NCBI GenBank assembly: GCA_002354035.1
Contig: DEKU01000014.1
Location: 1-12,847 of the forward strand
DNA from: Bacteroidales bacterium UBA2714
Lineage (GTDB): Bacteria; Bacteroidota; Bacteroidia; Bacteroidales; P3
Direction of reading: 5' to 3'
Length of the DNA stretch: 12,847 nt
Every line of letters starts with the position of its first letter. Position 1 is the first letter of the stretch. A program made the translations under genes and the position numbers. Positions 7,312 through 12,847 of the stretch are shown here, one piece after another. The notes under the pieces are model-generated. The model did no database searches, was not told the origin of the DNA, and saw only the letters and a program-made list of their open reading frames with translations.

Positions 7312-7497
7312 ATGTGTGTCATTGAAAGAACCAATCGCAATATCACAGTGAGGATGACCAATGCACGGTGGAACAGGCTTATGGAGCTGGAGAAGGCTTA
7401 CCGTACGGCCTGTGCTGTGGTACGAGCCAAGCGCGAATGCGAGGAAGAGCCATCGATGAGTGTTAGTGAAGCCCTTTCTTTTGTCAACAGCCTATGA
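7312..7497 (+). CDS. Putative type II antitoxin
   Basis: A 61-residue protein starting MCVIERTNRNITVRMTN. The ATG at 7312 was chosen because it follows the promoter; longer readings begin inside the -7 element. The N-terminal segment RNITVRMTNARWNRLMELEK could be a strand followed by a helix, loosely as in ribbon-helix-helix antitoxins. The middle is charged (RAKRECEEEP) and the end, SVSEALSFVNSL, is probably the toxin-binding part. I do not recognise the family from sequence. Function is inferred from context: its TGA overlaps the ATG of the RelE-like toxin by 4 nt (ATGA), the usual antitoxin-toxin coupling. Autoregulation at the upstream promoter is likely but not shown. Confidence 0.7.
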   Translation: MCVIERTNRNITVRMTNARWNRLMELEKAYRTACAVVRAKRECEEEPSMSVSEALSFVNSL

Positions 7498-7856
7498 TAA
7501 AGGAAGTCCGCTTCTCCAACGATTTCCAGCGGGCCTTTAAACGCCTGAAGAAACGCTATCGGTCGTTGCCTGAGGATTTCAAGCAACTACTTTTGTCGTT
7601 GGCAGCAAATCCTCGTCAAGGTGCCGAATTGTATGACGGAATGCGCAAAGTGCGTATCAATTTCACATCCAAAGGTAGAGGGAAAAGCGGTGGCGGACGG
7701 GTCATCATACGCCTTCAAGTCGAAGACACCCGACTATCGTTTCTCTACATCTACGACAAGAGCGATATGGGAAATGTGTCAGACGATTTCCTTGATGATA
7801 TTATCTACAACCTTGACCATGGTCGGTATACGGGCATGAAATATCCTCCCAATTGA
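7494..7856 (+). CDS. RelE/ParE-family type II toxin
   Basis: A 120-residue basic protein. Family features are the start IKEVRFSNDFQRAFKRLKKRY, the turn region NPRQGAELYDGMRKVRI, and the motif SKGRGKSGGGRVI followed by SFLYIYDKSD. The KGKSGG(G/A)RVI motif is common in RelE-like addiction toxins of Bacteroidetes. Members of the superfamily are usually ribosome-dependent mRNA interferases, or gyrase inhibitors in the ParE branch; which applies here cannot be told. Translation is coupled to the antitoxin by a 4-nt overlap. The frame is intact and looks functional. The pair lies between two copies of a T9SS sorting-domain tail. Confidence 0.85.
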   Translation: MIKEVRFSNDFQRAFKRLKKRYRSLPEDFKQLLLSLAANPRQGAELYDGMRKVRINFTSKGRGKSGGGRVIIRLQVEDTRLSFLYIYDKSDMGNVSDDFLDDIIYNLDHGRYTGMKYPPN

Positions 7857-7873
7857 TGCTATAGTAGCCATAA

Positions 7874-8038
7874 TTAGGTTTGCTGACACAGATATTATGC
7901 CCTTCATGCAGACGAAATCGCTGCACCTTCGCCCTCACCAACCGCCCCTCCACCGCCTACCTCCTCACCTTCACCACCGCAGACGGCCAACAAATCTCTC
8001 TCCGCCTACTGAAACAGTCGGAGGTGTTCTCAAAGTAA
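7874..8038 (+). pseudogene. Remnant of a second T9SS sorting-domain tail
   Basis: After a TAA at 7871-7873, the frame reads to TAA at 8036-8038. It ends in RPSTAYLLTFTTADGQQISL then RLLKQSEVFSK, clearly homologous to the last ~32 residues of the secreted protein at 4845-7241 (RPPAAYLLTFTTADGRQITL, RLMKQSDIFSR). Homology may extend back weakly to about 7925 (CTFALTN versus YTLDLTS). Upstream of that no signal peptide, start or domain is left. I interpret this as the 3' end of a former tandem paralogue, or of an older version of the same gene, displaced by the toxin-antitoxin module. A 36-bp exact match suggests recent duplication or gene conversion. Confidence 0.75.
7953..7988 (+). repeat. 36-bp direct repeat, copy 2 (inside the tail remnant)
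   Basis: Exact second copy of 7156-7191. Similarity continues downstream with substitutions, such as CTCCGCCTACTGAAACAG against CTCCGCCTGATGAAACAG, as expected for diverging coding copies. Confidence 0.93.
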
Positions 8039-8042
8039 AAAT

Positions 8043-8080
8043 AAAACAGGAGGAAAACACAACGGTTTTCCTCCTGTTTT
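8043..8080. terminator. Strong bidirectional terminator
   Basis: AAAACAGGAGGAAAAC (8043-8058) pairs perfectly over 16 bp with GTTTTCCTCCTGTTTT (8065-8080) around a 6-nt loop. T-rich tails are formed on both strands. It starts 5 nt after the tail-remnant stop and lies 17 nt past the end of the converging hbd gene, so it serves both directions. Confidence 0.92.
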
Positions 8081-8097
8081 GATTATTGGCGGGGCAA

Positions 8098-8934
8098 TTA
8101 ATACTTGTAGAATCCCTCGCCGGTCTTGCGGCCCAGCAGACCGGCACGCACCATCTTGCGCAGCAGGGGGTGAGGACGGTATTTGGGATCGCCAAACTCT
8201 TTGTACAGCACCTCCATGATGGCCAGGTTCACATCGTTGCCGATGAGGTCGGCCAGGGCCAGGGGACCCATGGGGTGGTTGGCACCAAGCATCATGCACT
8301 TGTCGATGTCTTCGGCGCTGGCAATGCCGTCGGCCAGGATGCCGACAGCCTCGTTAATCATGGGGATAAGGATGCGGTTCACCACAAAACCGGGAGCCTC
8401 TTTCACCTCGACGGGCTGTTTGCCAATCTCGGTGGCCAGGTCGATGACGCACTTGCACACCTCGTCGCTGGTCAGCTGACCGCGGATTACCTCCACCAGA
8501 GCCATACGGTCGGCGGGGTTGAAGAAGTGCATGCCGATAAACTGGGCGGGACGCTGCGTGCAGGCGGCAATCTCGGTGATGCTCAGCGACGAGCTGTTGG
8601 TGGCAAAGATGGTCTCGGGCTTGCAAATCTTGTCCAGCTCGGTGAACACATCCTTCTTCAGCTGCATCTCCTCGACGGCGGCCTCGATCACGAGGTCGGC
8701 ATCGGCGAAGGTGGCATAGTCGGTGGTGGTGGTGATGTTGGCCAACAGGGCGTCGACAGCCTCCTGGGTCATCTTGCCTTTCTCCACCAGCTTGGCATAC
8801 GATTTGGCGATAGAACCCATAGCCTTGTCAATGCTGCCCTGGGTTCTGCTCTTCATTACTACAGGCATTTTGGCGGCAAAGGCTTTCACGATGCCCTTTG
8901 CCATGGTACCAGTACCTATTACGCAAATTTTCAT
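8098..8934 (-). CDS. hbd: 3-hydroxyacyl-CoA (3-hydroxybutyryl-CoA) dehydrogenase
   Basis: A 278-residue short 3HCDH-family enzyme that interconverts acetoacetyl-CoA and 3-hydroxybutyryl-CoA with NAD(P)H. The start ATG at 8934 places the Rossmann motif GTGTMAKG at residues 7-14, as in clostridial Hbd; longer readings would overlap the end of the upstream gene. Also present are ATNSSSLSITEIA, the catalytic His136 in FIGMHFFNPADRMALVEVI, GFVVNRILIPMINEA, and the usual C-terminal GLLGRKTGEGFYKY. Length and motif spacing fit the short Hbd class rather than the fused FadB class. It follows crt by 35 nt, so the two are cotranscribed. The pair would catalyse two consecutive steps of acetoacetyl-CoA to crotonyl-CoA reduction, or the reverse in acyl-CoA oxidation. 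Confidence 0.95.
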   Translation of the reverse strand: MKICVIGTGTMAKGIVKAFAAKMPVVMKSRTQGSIDKAMGSIAKSYAKLVEKGKMTQEAVDALLANITTTTDYATFADADLVIEAAVEEMQLKKDVFTELDKICKPETIFATNSSSLSITEIAACTQRPAQFIGMHFFNPADRMALVEVIRGQLTSDEVCKCVIDLATEIGKQPVEVKEAPGFVVNRILIPMINEAVGILADGIASAEDIDKCMMLGANHPMGPLALADLIGNDVNLAIMEVLYKEFGDPKYRPHPLLRKMVRAGLLGRKTGEGFYKY

Positions 8935-8969
8935 AGTATTGAGTGTTTTAAAATATTGTTTTGTTCCGA

Positions 8970-9743
8970 TTATTTCCCCTTGAAGGCGGGCTTCTCCTTG
9001 CTCAGGAAAGCCTTCATGCCGTTTTTCTGGTCCTCGGTGCCGAAGCACTGGCCGAAGGCCCCATTCTCATACAGGATGGCGGAGTCCATGTCCATGTCGT
9101 ATGTGGCGTTGATGCACTGCTTGGCGGCGGCCACTGCCAGCGGAGCGTTGGCGGCCATCTGGTTGGCCATCTCCAGCGCCTTGTCCATCAGTTCAGCCTG
9201 GGGCACCACCGCGTTCACCAGCCCTATGCGCAGGGCTTCGTCGGCCTTGATGGCCTTGCCGGTATAGATAAGCTGCTTGGCCATGCCCATGCCCACTAAG
9301 CGCGAAAGACGCACCGTGCCGCTGAAGCCGGGAATGATTCCCAGCCCCACTTCGGGCTGTCCGAACTTGGCATTCTCCGAGCAGATGCGGATGTCGCAAG
9401 CCATAGCCAGCTCGCATCCGCCACCCAGCGCAAAGCCGTTGACGGCGGCAATCACCGGTATGGGCAGCGTCTCAATCCGGCGGAACACCATCGCGCCGCG
9501 GTTGCCGAAGGTCTGGCCCTGCGGCACATTCAGGTTGGCCATCTCGCTGATGTCGGCTCCCGCCACAAACGATTTCTCCCCCTCGCCCGTTACCACCAGC
9601 ACACGGGTGCCCTCGGGCAGATGGGTCAGGGCGTCGTCCATTTCGCGCAGCACGGCACTGTTCAGTGCATTCAGCGTTTTCGGTGCCGAGATGGTCAACA
9701 CCGTCACGGCCTCTTTCTGTTCTATCTTAATATAGTTATACAT
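8970..9743 (-). CDS. crt: Enoyl-CoA hydratase / crotonase
   Basis: A 257-residue crotonase-fold enzyme that reversibly hydrates crotonyl-CoA and related short enoyl-CoAs. The start at 9743 gives MYNYIKIEQKEAVTVLTISA; a longer reading would cross the promoter region. The oxyanion-hole segment FVAGADISEM has Ala61-Asp64. Both catalytic glutamates of true hydratases are present, Glu111 in GGGCELAMACD and Glu131 in FGQPEVGLG, spaced 20 apart as in rat enoyl-CoA hydratase (144/164). It is the first gene of a crt-hbd pair. No thiolase, acyl-CoA dehydrogenase or CoA transferase is in the window, so the pathway (butyrate-type fermentation or beta-oxidation) is inferred only. Confidence 0.94.
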   Translation of the reverse strand: MYNYIKIEQKEAVTVLTISAPKTLNALNSAVLREMDDALTHLPEGTRVLVVTGEGEKSFVAGADISEMANLNVPQGQTFGNRGAMVFRRIETLPIPVIAAVNGFALGGGCELAMACDIRICSENAKFGQPEVGLGIIPGFSGTVRLSRLVGMGMAKQLIYTGKAIKADEALRIGLVNAVVPQAELMDKALEMANQMAANAPLAVAAAKQCINATYDMDMDSAILYENGAFGQCFGTEDQKNGMKAFLSKEKPAFKGK

Positions 9744-9774
9744 AGTATACTTTGTTTGTTTCTTTTTCGGACTG

Positions 9775-9782
9775 CAAATATA
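9775..9782 (-). promoter_or_regulatory. -7 promoter element for crt-hbd
   Basis: On the minus strand this reads TATATTTG, followed by CAG, 31 nt upstream of the crt start. It matches the Bacteroidetes TAnnTTTG element. The -33 region is A/T-rich without a clear TTTG. Confidence 0.6.
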
Positions 9783-9825
9783 CGATTTTTTTATTGATAA
9801 TTGAGTTTTTTTTTCTTCGACATTA

Positions 9826-9855
9826 TTGGCAATCCCAAAAATCTTCGTATCTTTG
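9826..9855 (+). promoter_or_regulatory. Promoter of the TM1266-like gene and hydG
   Basis: TTGG (9826-9829), an 18-nt spacer and TATCTTTG (9848-9855) followed by CAGCCGA. The same TATCTTTGCAGCCGA string occurs at the tRNA promoter near 3503. It is divergent from the crt promoter about 45 bp away, with about 50 nt of leader before the start codon. Confidence 0.75.
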
Positions 9856-9905
9856 CAGCCGAAAACAACACGTAATATTCGTCTAACCCAAAAGCCTAAC
9901 ACCTG

Positions 9906-10151
9906 ATGGAGAAGAGAATAGGAACAATTACCATACTCGTACTCGACCGCTCCCGGTCCGCAGAAATCAATCAAATCATTTCTGAATTTTCCGACATTGT
10001 CCTCTGTCGGCAGGGGTTGCCCTTCCACCAGCGTCCCGTGGCCGTCATCTCCCTCATCGTCGAAGGTTTGCCCGACCGCATCAACGCCCTCACCGGCCGC
10101 CTGGGCCGTCTGCAAGGCGTCGAATCCAAAGCCGTATTGACAAAACAGTAA
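9906..10151 (+). CDS. TM1266-like iron-only hydrogenase system regulator
   Basis: An 81-residue protein of the small ferredoxin-like (ACT-like) family named for Thermotoga TM1266, regularly found beside [FeFe]-hydrogenase maturation genes. Diagnostic stretches are MEKRIGTITILVLDRSRSAE at the start, CRQGLPFHQRPVAVISLIVE in the middle, and DRINALTGRLGRLQGVESKA at the end. The family is called a putative regulator by association; no biochemical role is established that I can cite. It lies 12 nt upstream of hydG, almost certainly in one operon, which independently supports both calls. Confidence 0.88.
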   Translation: MEKRIGTITILVLDRSRSAEINQIISEFSDIVLCRQGLPFHQRPVAVISLIVEGLPDRINALTGRLGRLQGVESKAVLTKQ

Positions 10152-10163
10152 ATCCTAAATATC

Positions 10164-11585
10164 ATGAGAAATCAAAATTTCATCGACCGCGACAAGCTCT
10201 ATGGCTTGCTTGACAATAATGTTCCGACCCAGTCCGAACTGAACGACATCCTCAACAAGGCCCGCAAGCTCAAAGGCCTCAACCTCGAGGACGTGGCCAA
10301 ACTCCTCTGCGTCGAGGACGAAGCCGACATCCAGAAGATTCTGGACACCGCCCACTACTGCAAGGAGGAAATCTACGGCAAACGCCTCGTCCTCTTTGCC
10401 CCCATCTACACCGGCAACGCCTGTGTCAACAACTGCGTCTACTGCGGATTCCGCCGCGACAACAAGCAGCTCCGCCGCAAAGTCCTCACCATGGACGAGA
10501 TTGAGCAAGAGACCCTCCACCTGCTGCGCATGGGCCACAAGCGCGCCCTCCTCATCTGTGGCGAGAGCCCCCGCAACGACGCCAACTACATGGTCGAGGC
10601 CATCCGCCGCTGCTATGCCGCCAAGGACGAGAAAGGCTCCACCATCCGCCGCATCAACATCGAGCTCGCACCCATGAGCGTCGAAGACTTTGCCAAGCTC
10701 AAAGCCGAGAAGATTGGCACCTACGTCTGCTTCCAGGAGACCTACGACCCCGTCGAATATGCCAAGTTCCATCCCGCCGGCACCCCCAAGGGCGACTATC
10801 TCTACCGCCTCACCTGCATGGACCGCGCCATGGAGGGCGGCATCAACGATGTAGGCCTCGGTGTCCTCTTCGGCCTCACCGACTACCGTTTTGAGATTCT
10901 CGCCATCATGGAGCATGCCCGCCACCTCGAGGAGGACTACGGCTGCGGCCCCCACACCGTCAGCTTCCCCCGCATCGAGCCTGCCGAAGGCACCCCCTTC
11001 TCCCTGCCCGAAAACCTGCCGCACCCCGTCAGCGACAAGGACTTCATGAAAATCGTCTCCATCATCCGCATCGCCATGCCCTACACCGGCATCATCATCT
11101 CCACCCGCGAGCGGCCCGAAATGCGCGACCAGCTGGTCAAATACGGCGTAAGCCAAATCAGCGCCGCCTCCGAGACCAACCCCGGCGGCTACGATGCCGG
11201 CGAAGGCAGCACCGACCAGTCCGACCACCAGAAGACCGGCGCCCAGTTCACCCTCGGCGACCACCGCTCCCTCGACGAGGTCATCAGCATGATGATCGAC
11301 GGCGGCTACATCCCCTCCTTCTGCACCGGCTGCTACCGCAAAGGCCGTGTGGGTGCCGACTTCATGGACCTCGCCAAACCCGGCCTCATCAAGGAGTACT
11401 GCAAGCCCAACGCCATGTTCACCTTCCGCGAATACCTCGAGGACTATGCCAGCCCTGCCACCAAGGAGAAAGGCCTGCGCCTCCTCAAGCAACTTACCGA
11501 GACCTTCAGCAAAGAAGACCTCAAGAAACGCGTCGAAGGCAACCTCTGCAAGATAGGCGAAGGCGAGCGCGACCTCTACTTCTAA
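10164..11585 (+). CDS. hydG: [FeFe]-hydrogenase H-cluster maturase HydG (radical SAM tyrosine lyase)
   Basis: HydG cleaves tyrosine to p-cresol and dehydroglycine, supplying CO and cyanide ligands for the 2Fe subcluster of [FeFe] hydrogenase. The 473-residue product has the radical SAM motif CVNNCVYC (Cys87, Cys91, Cys94) and the HydG-specific C-terminal auxiliary-cluster motif CX2CX22C (Cys387, Cys390, Cys413; CTGCYRKGRVG...EYC). The latter separates HydG from the related ThiH. SAETNPGGYD and CGFRRDNKQLRRKVL also fit. Partner genes hydE, hydF and the hydrogenase itself are not in the window. A terminator follows, so the TM1266-hydG unit stands alone here. Codon use is strongly C-ending. Confidence 0.97.
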   Translation: MRNQNFIDRDKLYGLLDNNVPTQSELNDILNKARKLKGLNLEDVAKLLCVEDEADIQKILDTAHYCKEEIYGKRLVLFAPIYTGNACVNNCVYCGFRRDNKQLRRKVLTMDEIEQETLHLLRMGHKRALLICGESPRNDANYMVEAIRRCYAAKDEKGSTIRRINIELAPMSVEDFAKLKAEKIGTYVCFQETYDPVEYAKFHPAGTPKGDYLYRLTCMDRAMEGGINDVGLGVLFGLTDYRFEILAIMEHARHLEEDYGCGPHTVSFPRIEPAEGTPFSLPENLPHPVSDKDFMKIVSIIRIAMPYTGIIISTRERPEMRDQLVKYGVSQISAASETNPGGYDAGEGSTDQSDHQKTGAQFTLGDHRSLDEVISMMIDGGYIPSFCTGCYRKGRVGADFMDLAKPGLIKEYCKPNAMFTFREYLEDYASPATKEKGLRLLKQLTETFSKEDLKKRVEGNLCKIGEGERDLYF

Positions 11586-11614
11586 ACCGATACTCCTTAA
11601 TTTGGTAATAAACG

Positions 11615-11648
11615 AAGCCCCTGCCACAAACGGCGGAGGCTTTTTTTT
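11615..11648 (+). terminator. Intrinsic terminator after hydG
   Basis: GCCCCTGCC pairs with GGCGGAGGC (one mismatch and one G-T pair) around ACAAAC, followed by eight T residues (11641-11648). It begins 30 nt after the hydG stop. Its T-run overlaps the -33 region of the next promoter. Confidence 0.85.
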
Positions 11649-11675
11649 GTATATTGGAAAAAATGTGTATCTTTG
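11646..11675 (+). promoter_or_regulatory. Promoter of the outer-membrane protein gene
   Basis: TTTG (11646-11649), an 18-nt spacer and TATCTTTG (11668-11675) followed by CA. It leaves a leader of about 35-40 nt before the ATG at 11718. Confidence 0.75.
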
Positions 11676-11717
11676 CACCGTCAAACATATCTTTATTAAC
11701 CCTAAAATCTTAACACA

Positions 11718-12482
11718 ATGAAAAAAATCGTATTGACTCTTGCACTCGCAGCTTTTGCTTTCGCTGCCAATGCCCAGTTCGTAATCGGAGGCCAAATCGG
11801 TCTCAACACCAACGGCGGTAATGGATGGACCTCCAATACCGTCGGCACCACAACCACCGAGTACGCCGTACCCGCCGACGGCCACACCAACCTCGTCATT
11901 GCCCCCAAGTTCGGCTTCAACATCAACCCCCAGATGCACGTAGGCATCGTCCTCGGATTCACTTCCAACACCGTGAAAGATTATAGAGTCTTCAGTACTT
12001 ACTACACCAGACACAAAGATTTCGAGGGCTGGGAAAAGACCACCACAACAGGTTTCTATATCGCGCCCTACTTCCGCTTCTCATTCCTGAACGCCAACCG
12101 CCTCACCTTCTTCGCCGAGGCACAGGCGGCTTATGGCTTCACCCCAGCCGTCAAGACACACACCTTCCGCACGGGCATCGGAGGCGTTGTCAGCGGTATC
12201 GACGAGACAGTCACCGGCAATACCACCACCTCCAACTTCTCCCTCACCATTGTCCCGGGTGTCAACTGCCGCTTCAGCAACCGCTTCTCGGCCGACCTCT
12301 ATGTCGACCTTCTGGGCCTTGCCTTCACCACCTTCACCTCGCACACTCTCGCCACCGACGATGGCGACATCCGCGAAAGCAAAAGAACCTCCAATTCTTT
12401 CAGCTGCATCGCAAACCTCAACGCCGAGACCTTGGAAGACCACCTCGGCCTCTTCCGCCTCGGCTTCAACTACCACTTCTAA
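11718..12482 (+). CDS. Outer-membrane beta-barrel protein (porin-like)
   Basis: A 254-residue protein with a clear signal peptide (MKKIVLTLALAAFAFAANA, cleavage before Gln20). The rest is alternating hydrophobic/polar strands rich in aromatic residues: FVIGGQIGLNT, NLVIAPKFGFNINPQMHVGI, FYIAPYFRFSFLNANRLTFF, LTIVPGVNCRFSNRFSADLY. It ends FRLGFNYHF, with a terminal Phe as in many outer-membrane barrels. The pattern and length fit small 8-12-stranded barrels of the OMP_b-brl type common in Bacteroidetes. Substrate or partner is unknown. It is a single-gene unit with its own promoter after the hydG terminator. Confidence 0.85.
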   Translation: MKKIVLTLALAAFAFAANAQFVIGGQIGLNTNGGNGWTSNTVGTTTTEYAVPADGHTNLVIAPKFGFNINPQMHVGIVLGFTSNTVKDYRVFSTYYTRHKDFEGWEKTTTTGFYIAPYFRFSFLNANRLTFFAEAQAAYGFTPAVKTHTFRTGIGGVVSGIDETVTGNTTTSNFSLTIVPGVNCRFSNRFSADLYVDLLGLAFTTFTSHTLATDDGDIRESKRTSNSFSCIANLNAETLEDHLGLFRLGFNYHF

Positions 12483-12537
12483 GCCTTGAACCGGAGTGGT
12501 GAGATAATGTCACCCTCCACAGCAATACCCCTCCGCA

Positions 12538-12570
12538 GCCGGTGTGGCGAATAGTATTCACCACACCGGC
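12538..12570. repeat. Long inverted repeat (hairpin)
   Basis: GCCGGTGTGG (12538-12547) pairs perfectly with CCACACCGGC (12561-12570). After one mismatch, GAAT/ATTC continues the stem to a tiny loop. There is no T-run, so it is not a classical intrinsic terminator. It may stabilise the 3' end of the preceding transcript or be a dispersed palindromic repeat. Confidence 0.75.
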
Positions 12571-12676
12571 TCCGTTCATGAATACACGGAACAACCCATC
12601 GAAAACACCCAACGGCATATCTCGCCACACAGAGATTGCAACTCTCCATAAAGGGAATCAAGCCGCTACAAGATAG

Positions 12677-12826
12677 CCCGTAGGACTTTCCGCTTAATAG
12701 CAACTCCCCCTTCTCCGTTCTCCCGATACCCCGTAGGGGTTTTCTCTCAATCTCATCTTCTATTAAGCGTCATCCCCTACGGGGAATCTTTCTCCCTGTA
12801 TGCTCTTCTCTATTAAGCGTCATCCC
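12677..12826. repeat. Short tandem/inverted repeat with CCCC-GGGG palindromes
   Basis: TCTATTAAGCGTCATCCC occurs identically at 12759-12776 and 12809-12826, exactly 50 bp apart. Each copy is preceded by a CCCC-nnn-GGGG palindrome (12729-12739 CCCCGTAGGGG; 12774-12784 CCCCTACGGGG) and a T/C-rich spacer. A looser, partly inverted copy lies upstream: CCCGTAGG at 12677-12684 and CGCTTAATAG at 12691-12700, the reverse complement of CTATTAAGCG. The array may continue past the window edge. Confidence 0.75.
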
Positions 12827-12847
12827 TGTCTTGCGCTGAAAAAGGTT

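Larger units (their letters stand above)
12483..12847. other. Non-coding right end of the window
   Basis: No credible gene is seen in these 365 bp. A bulged hairpin follows the stop (GGAG-t-GGTGA at 12493-12502 with TCACC-CTCC at 12510-12518). Then come the long hairpin at 12538-12570 and the short tandem repeat at 12677-12826. A 74-codon minus-strand frame (12479-12703) has no recognisable features and spans both hairpins. Confidence 0.5.

Noticed and set aside
10155..12014. Very long minus-strand open frame opposite hydG and the outer-membrane protein gene
   Set aside because: It is the antisense shadow of C-ending codons in hydG; the translation is Gly/Val/Ala/Asp-rich without motifs, and it crosses a terminator and promoter.
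12479..12703. 74-codon minus-strand frame at the right end
   Set aside because: It spans two hairpins and the beginning of a repeat array and has no recognisable protein features.

Overview
The window looks like a chromosomal segment from a fermentative, probably anaerobic member of the Bacteroidetes (most likely Bacteroidales). The reasons are repeated copies of the Bacteroidetes -7 promoter element (TATCTTTG, TAACTTTG, TATATTTG) upstream of genes, a secreted protein with a type IX secretion C-terminal sorting domain, a YqgF/peptide deformylase/TPR lipoprotein/MutL operon, and [FeFe]-hydrogenase maturation genes.

Left part (1-3161), mostly minus strand. An operon reads ruvX (yqgF) -> def -> TPR lipoprotein -> mutL, with gaps of only 10-32 nt. 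MutL homology stops abruptly at base 183, exactly where the C-terminal DQH..HER motif should begin. The next ~145 bp hold three imperfect palindromes spaced about 50 bp apart. The last 16 codons of another gene may end at base 53 on the plus strand.

Middle part (3160-8100), mostly plus strand. A ~320 bp gene-free stretch precedes a strong promoter, a CAU-anticodon tRNA and ilvE, which starts only 22 nt after the tRNA. A clear intrinsic terminator follows. Next comes a 798-residue secreted protein with propeller-like repeats, an Ig-like domain and a T9SS sorting domain. Then a two-gene type II toxin-antitoxin module with its own promoter, and then a degenerate second copy of the sorting-domain tail. 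A 36-bp exact direct repeat therefore brackets the toxin-antitoxin module.

Right part (8040-12847). A strong bidirectional terminator separates the tail remnant from a minus-strand crt-hbd pair (crotonase and 3-hydroxyacyl-CoA dehydrogenase). Divergent from it are a TM1266-like hydrogenase-system regulator and hydG, followed by a terminator. An outer-membrane beta-barrel protein with its own promoter comes next. The last ~365 bp are non-coding and hold a hairpin and a short tandem repeat with CCCC-GGGG palindromes.

Functionally, ruvX, def and mutL are housekeeping. ilvE serves branched-chain amino acid metabolism. crt/hbd and hydG/TM1266 suggest fermentative disposal of reducing power through acyl-CoA reduction and H2 metabolism (inference). 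The least ordinary places are the broken mutL with its palindrome array, and the toxin-antitoxin module held between duplicated gene tails.
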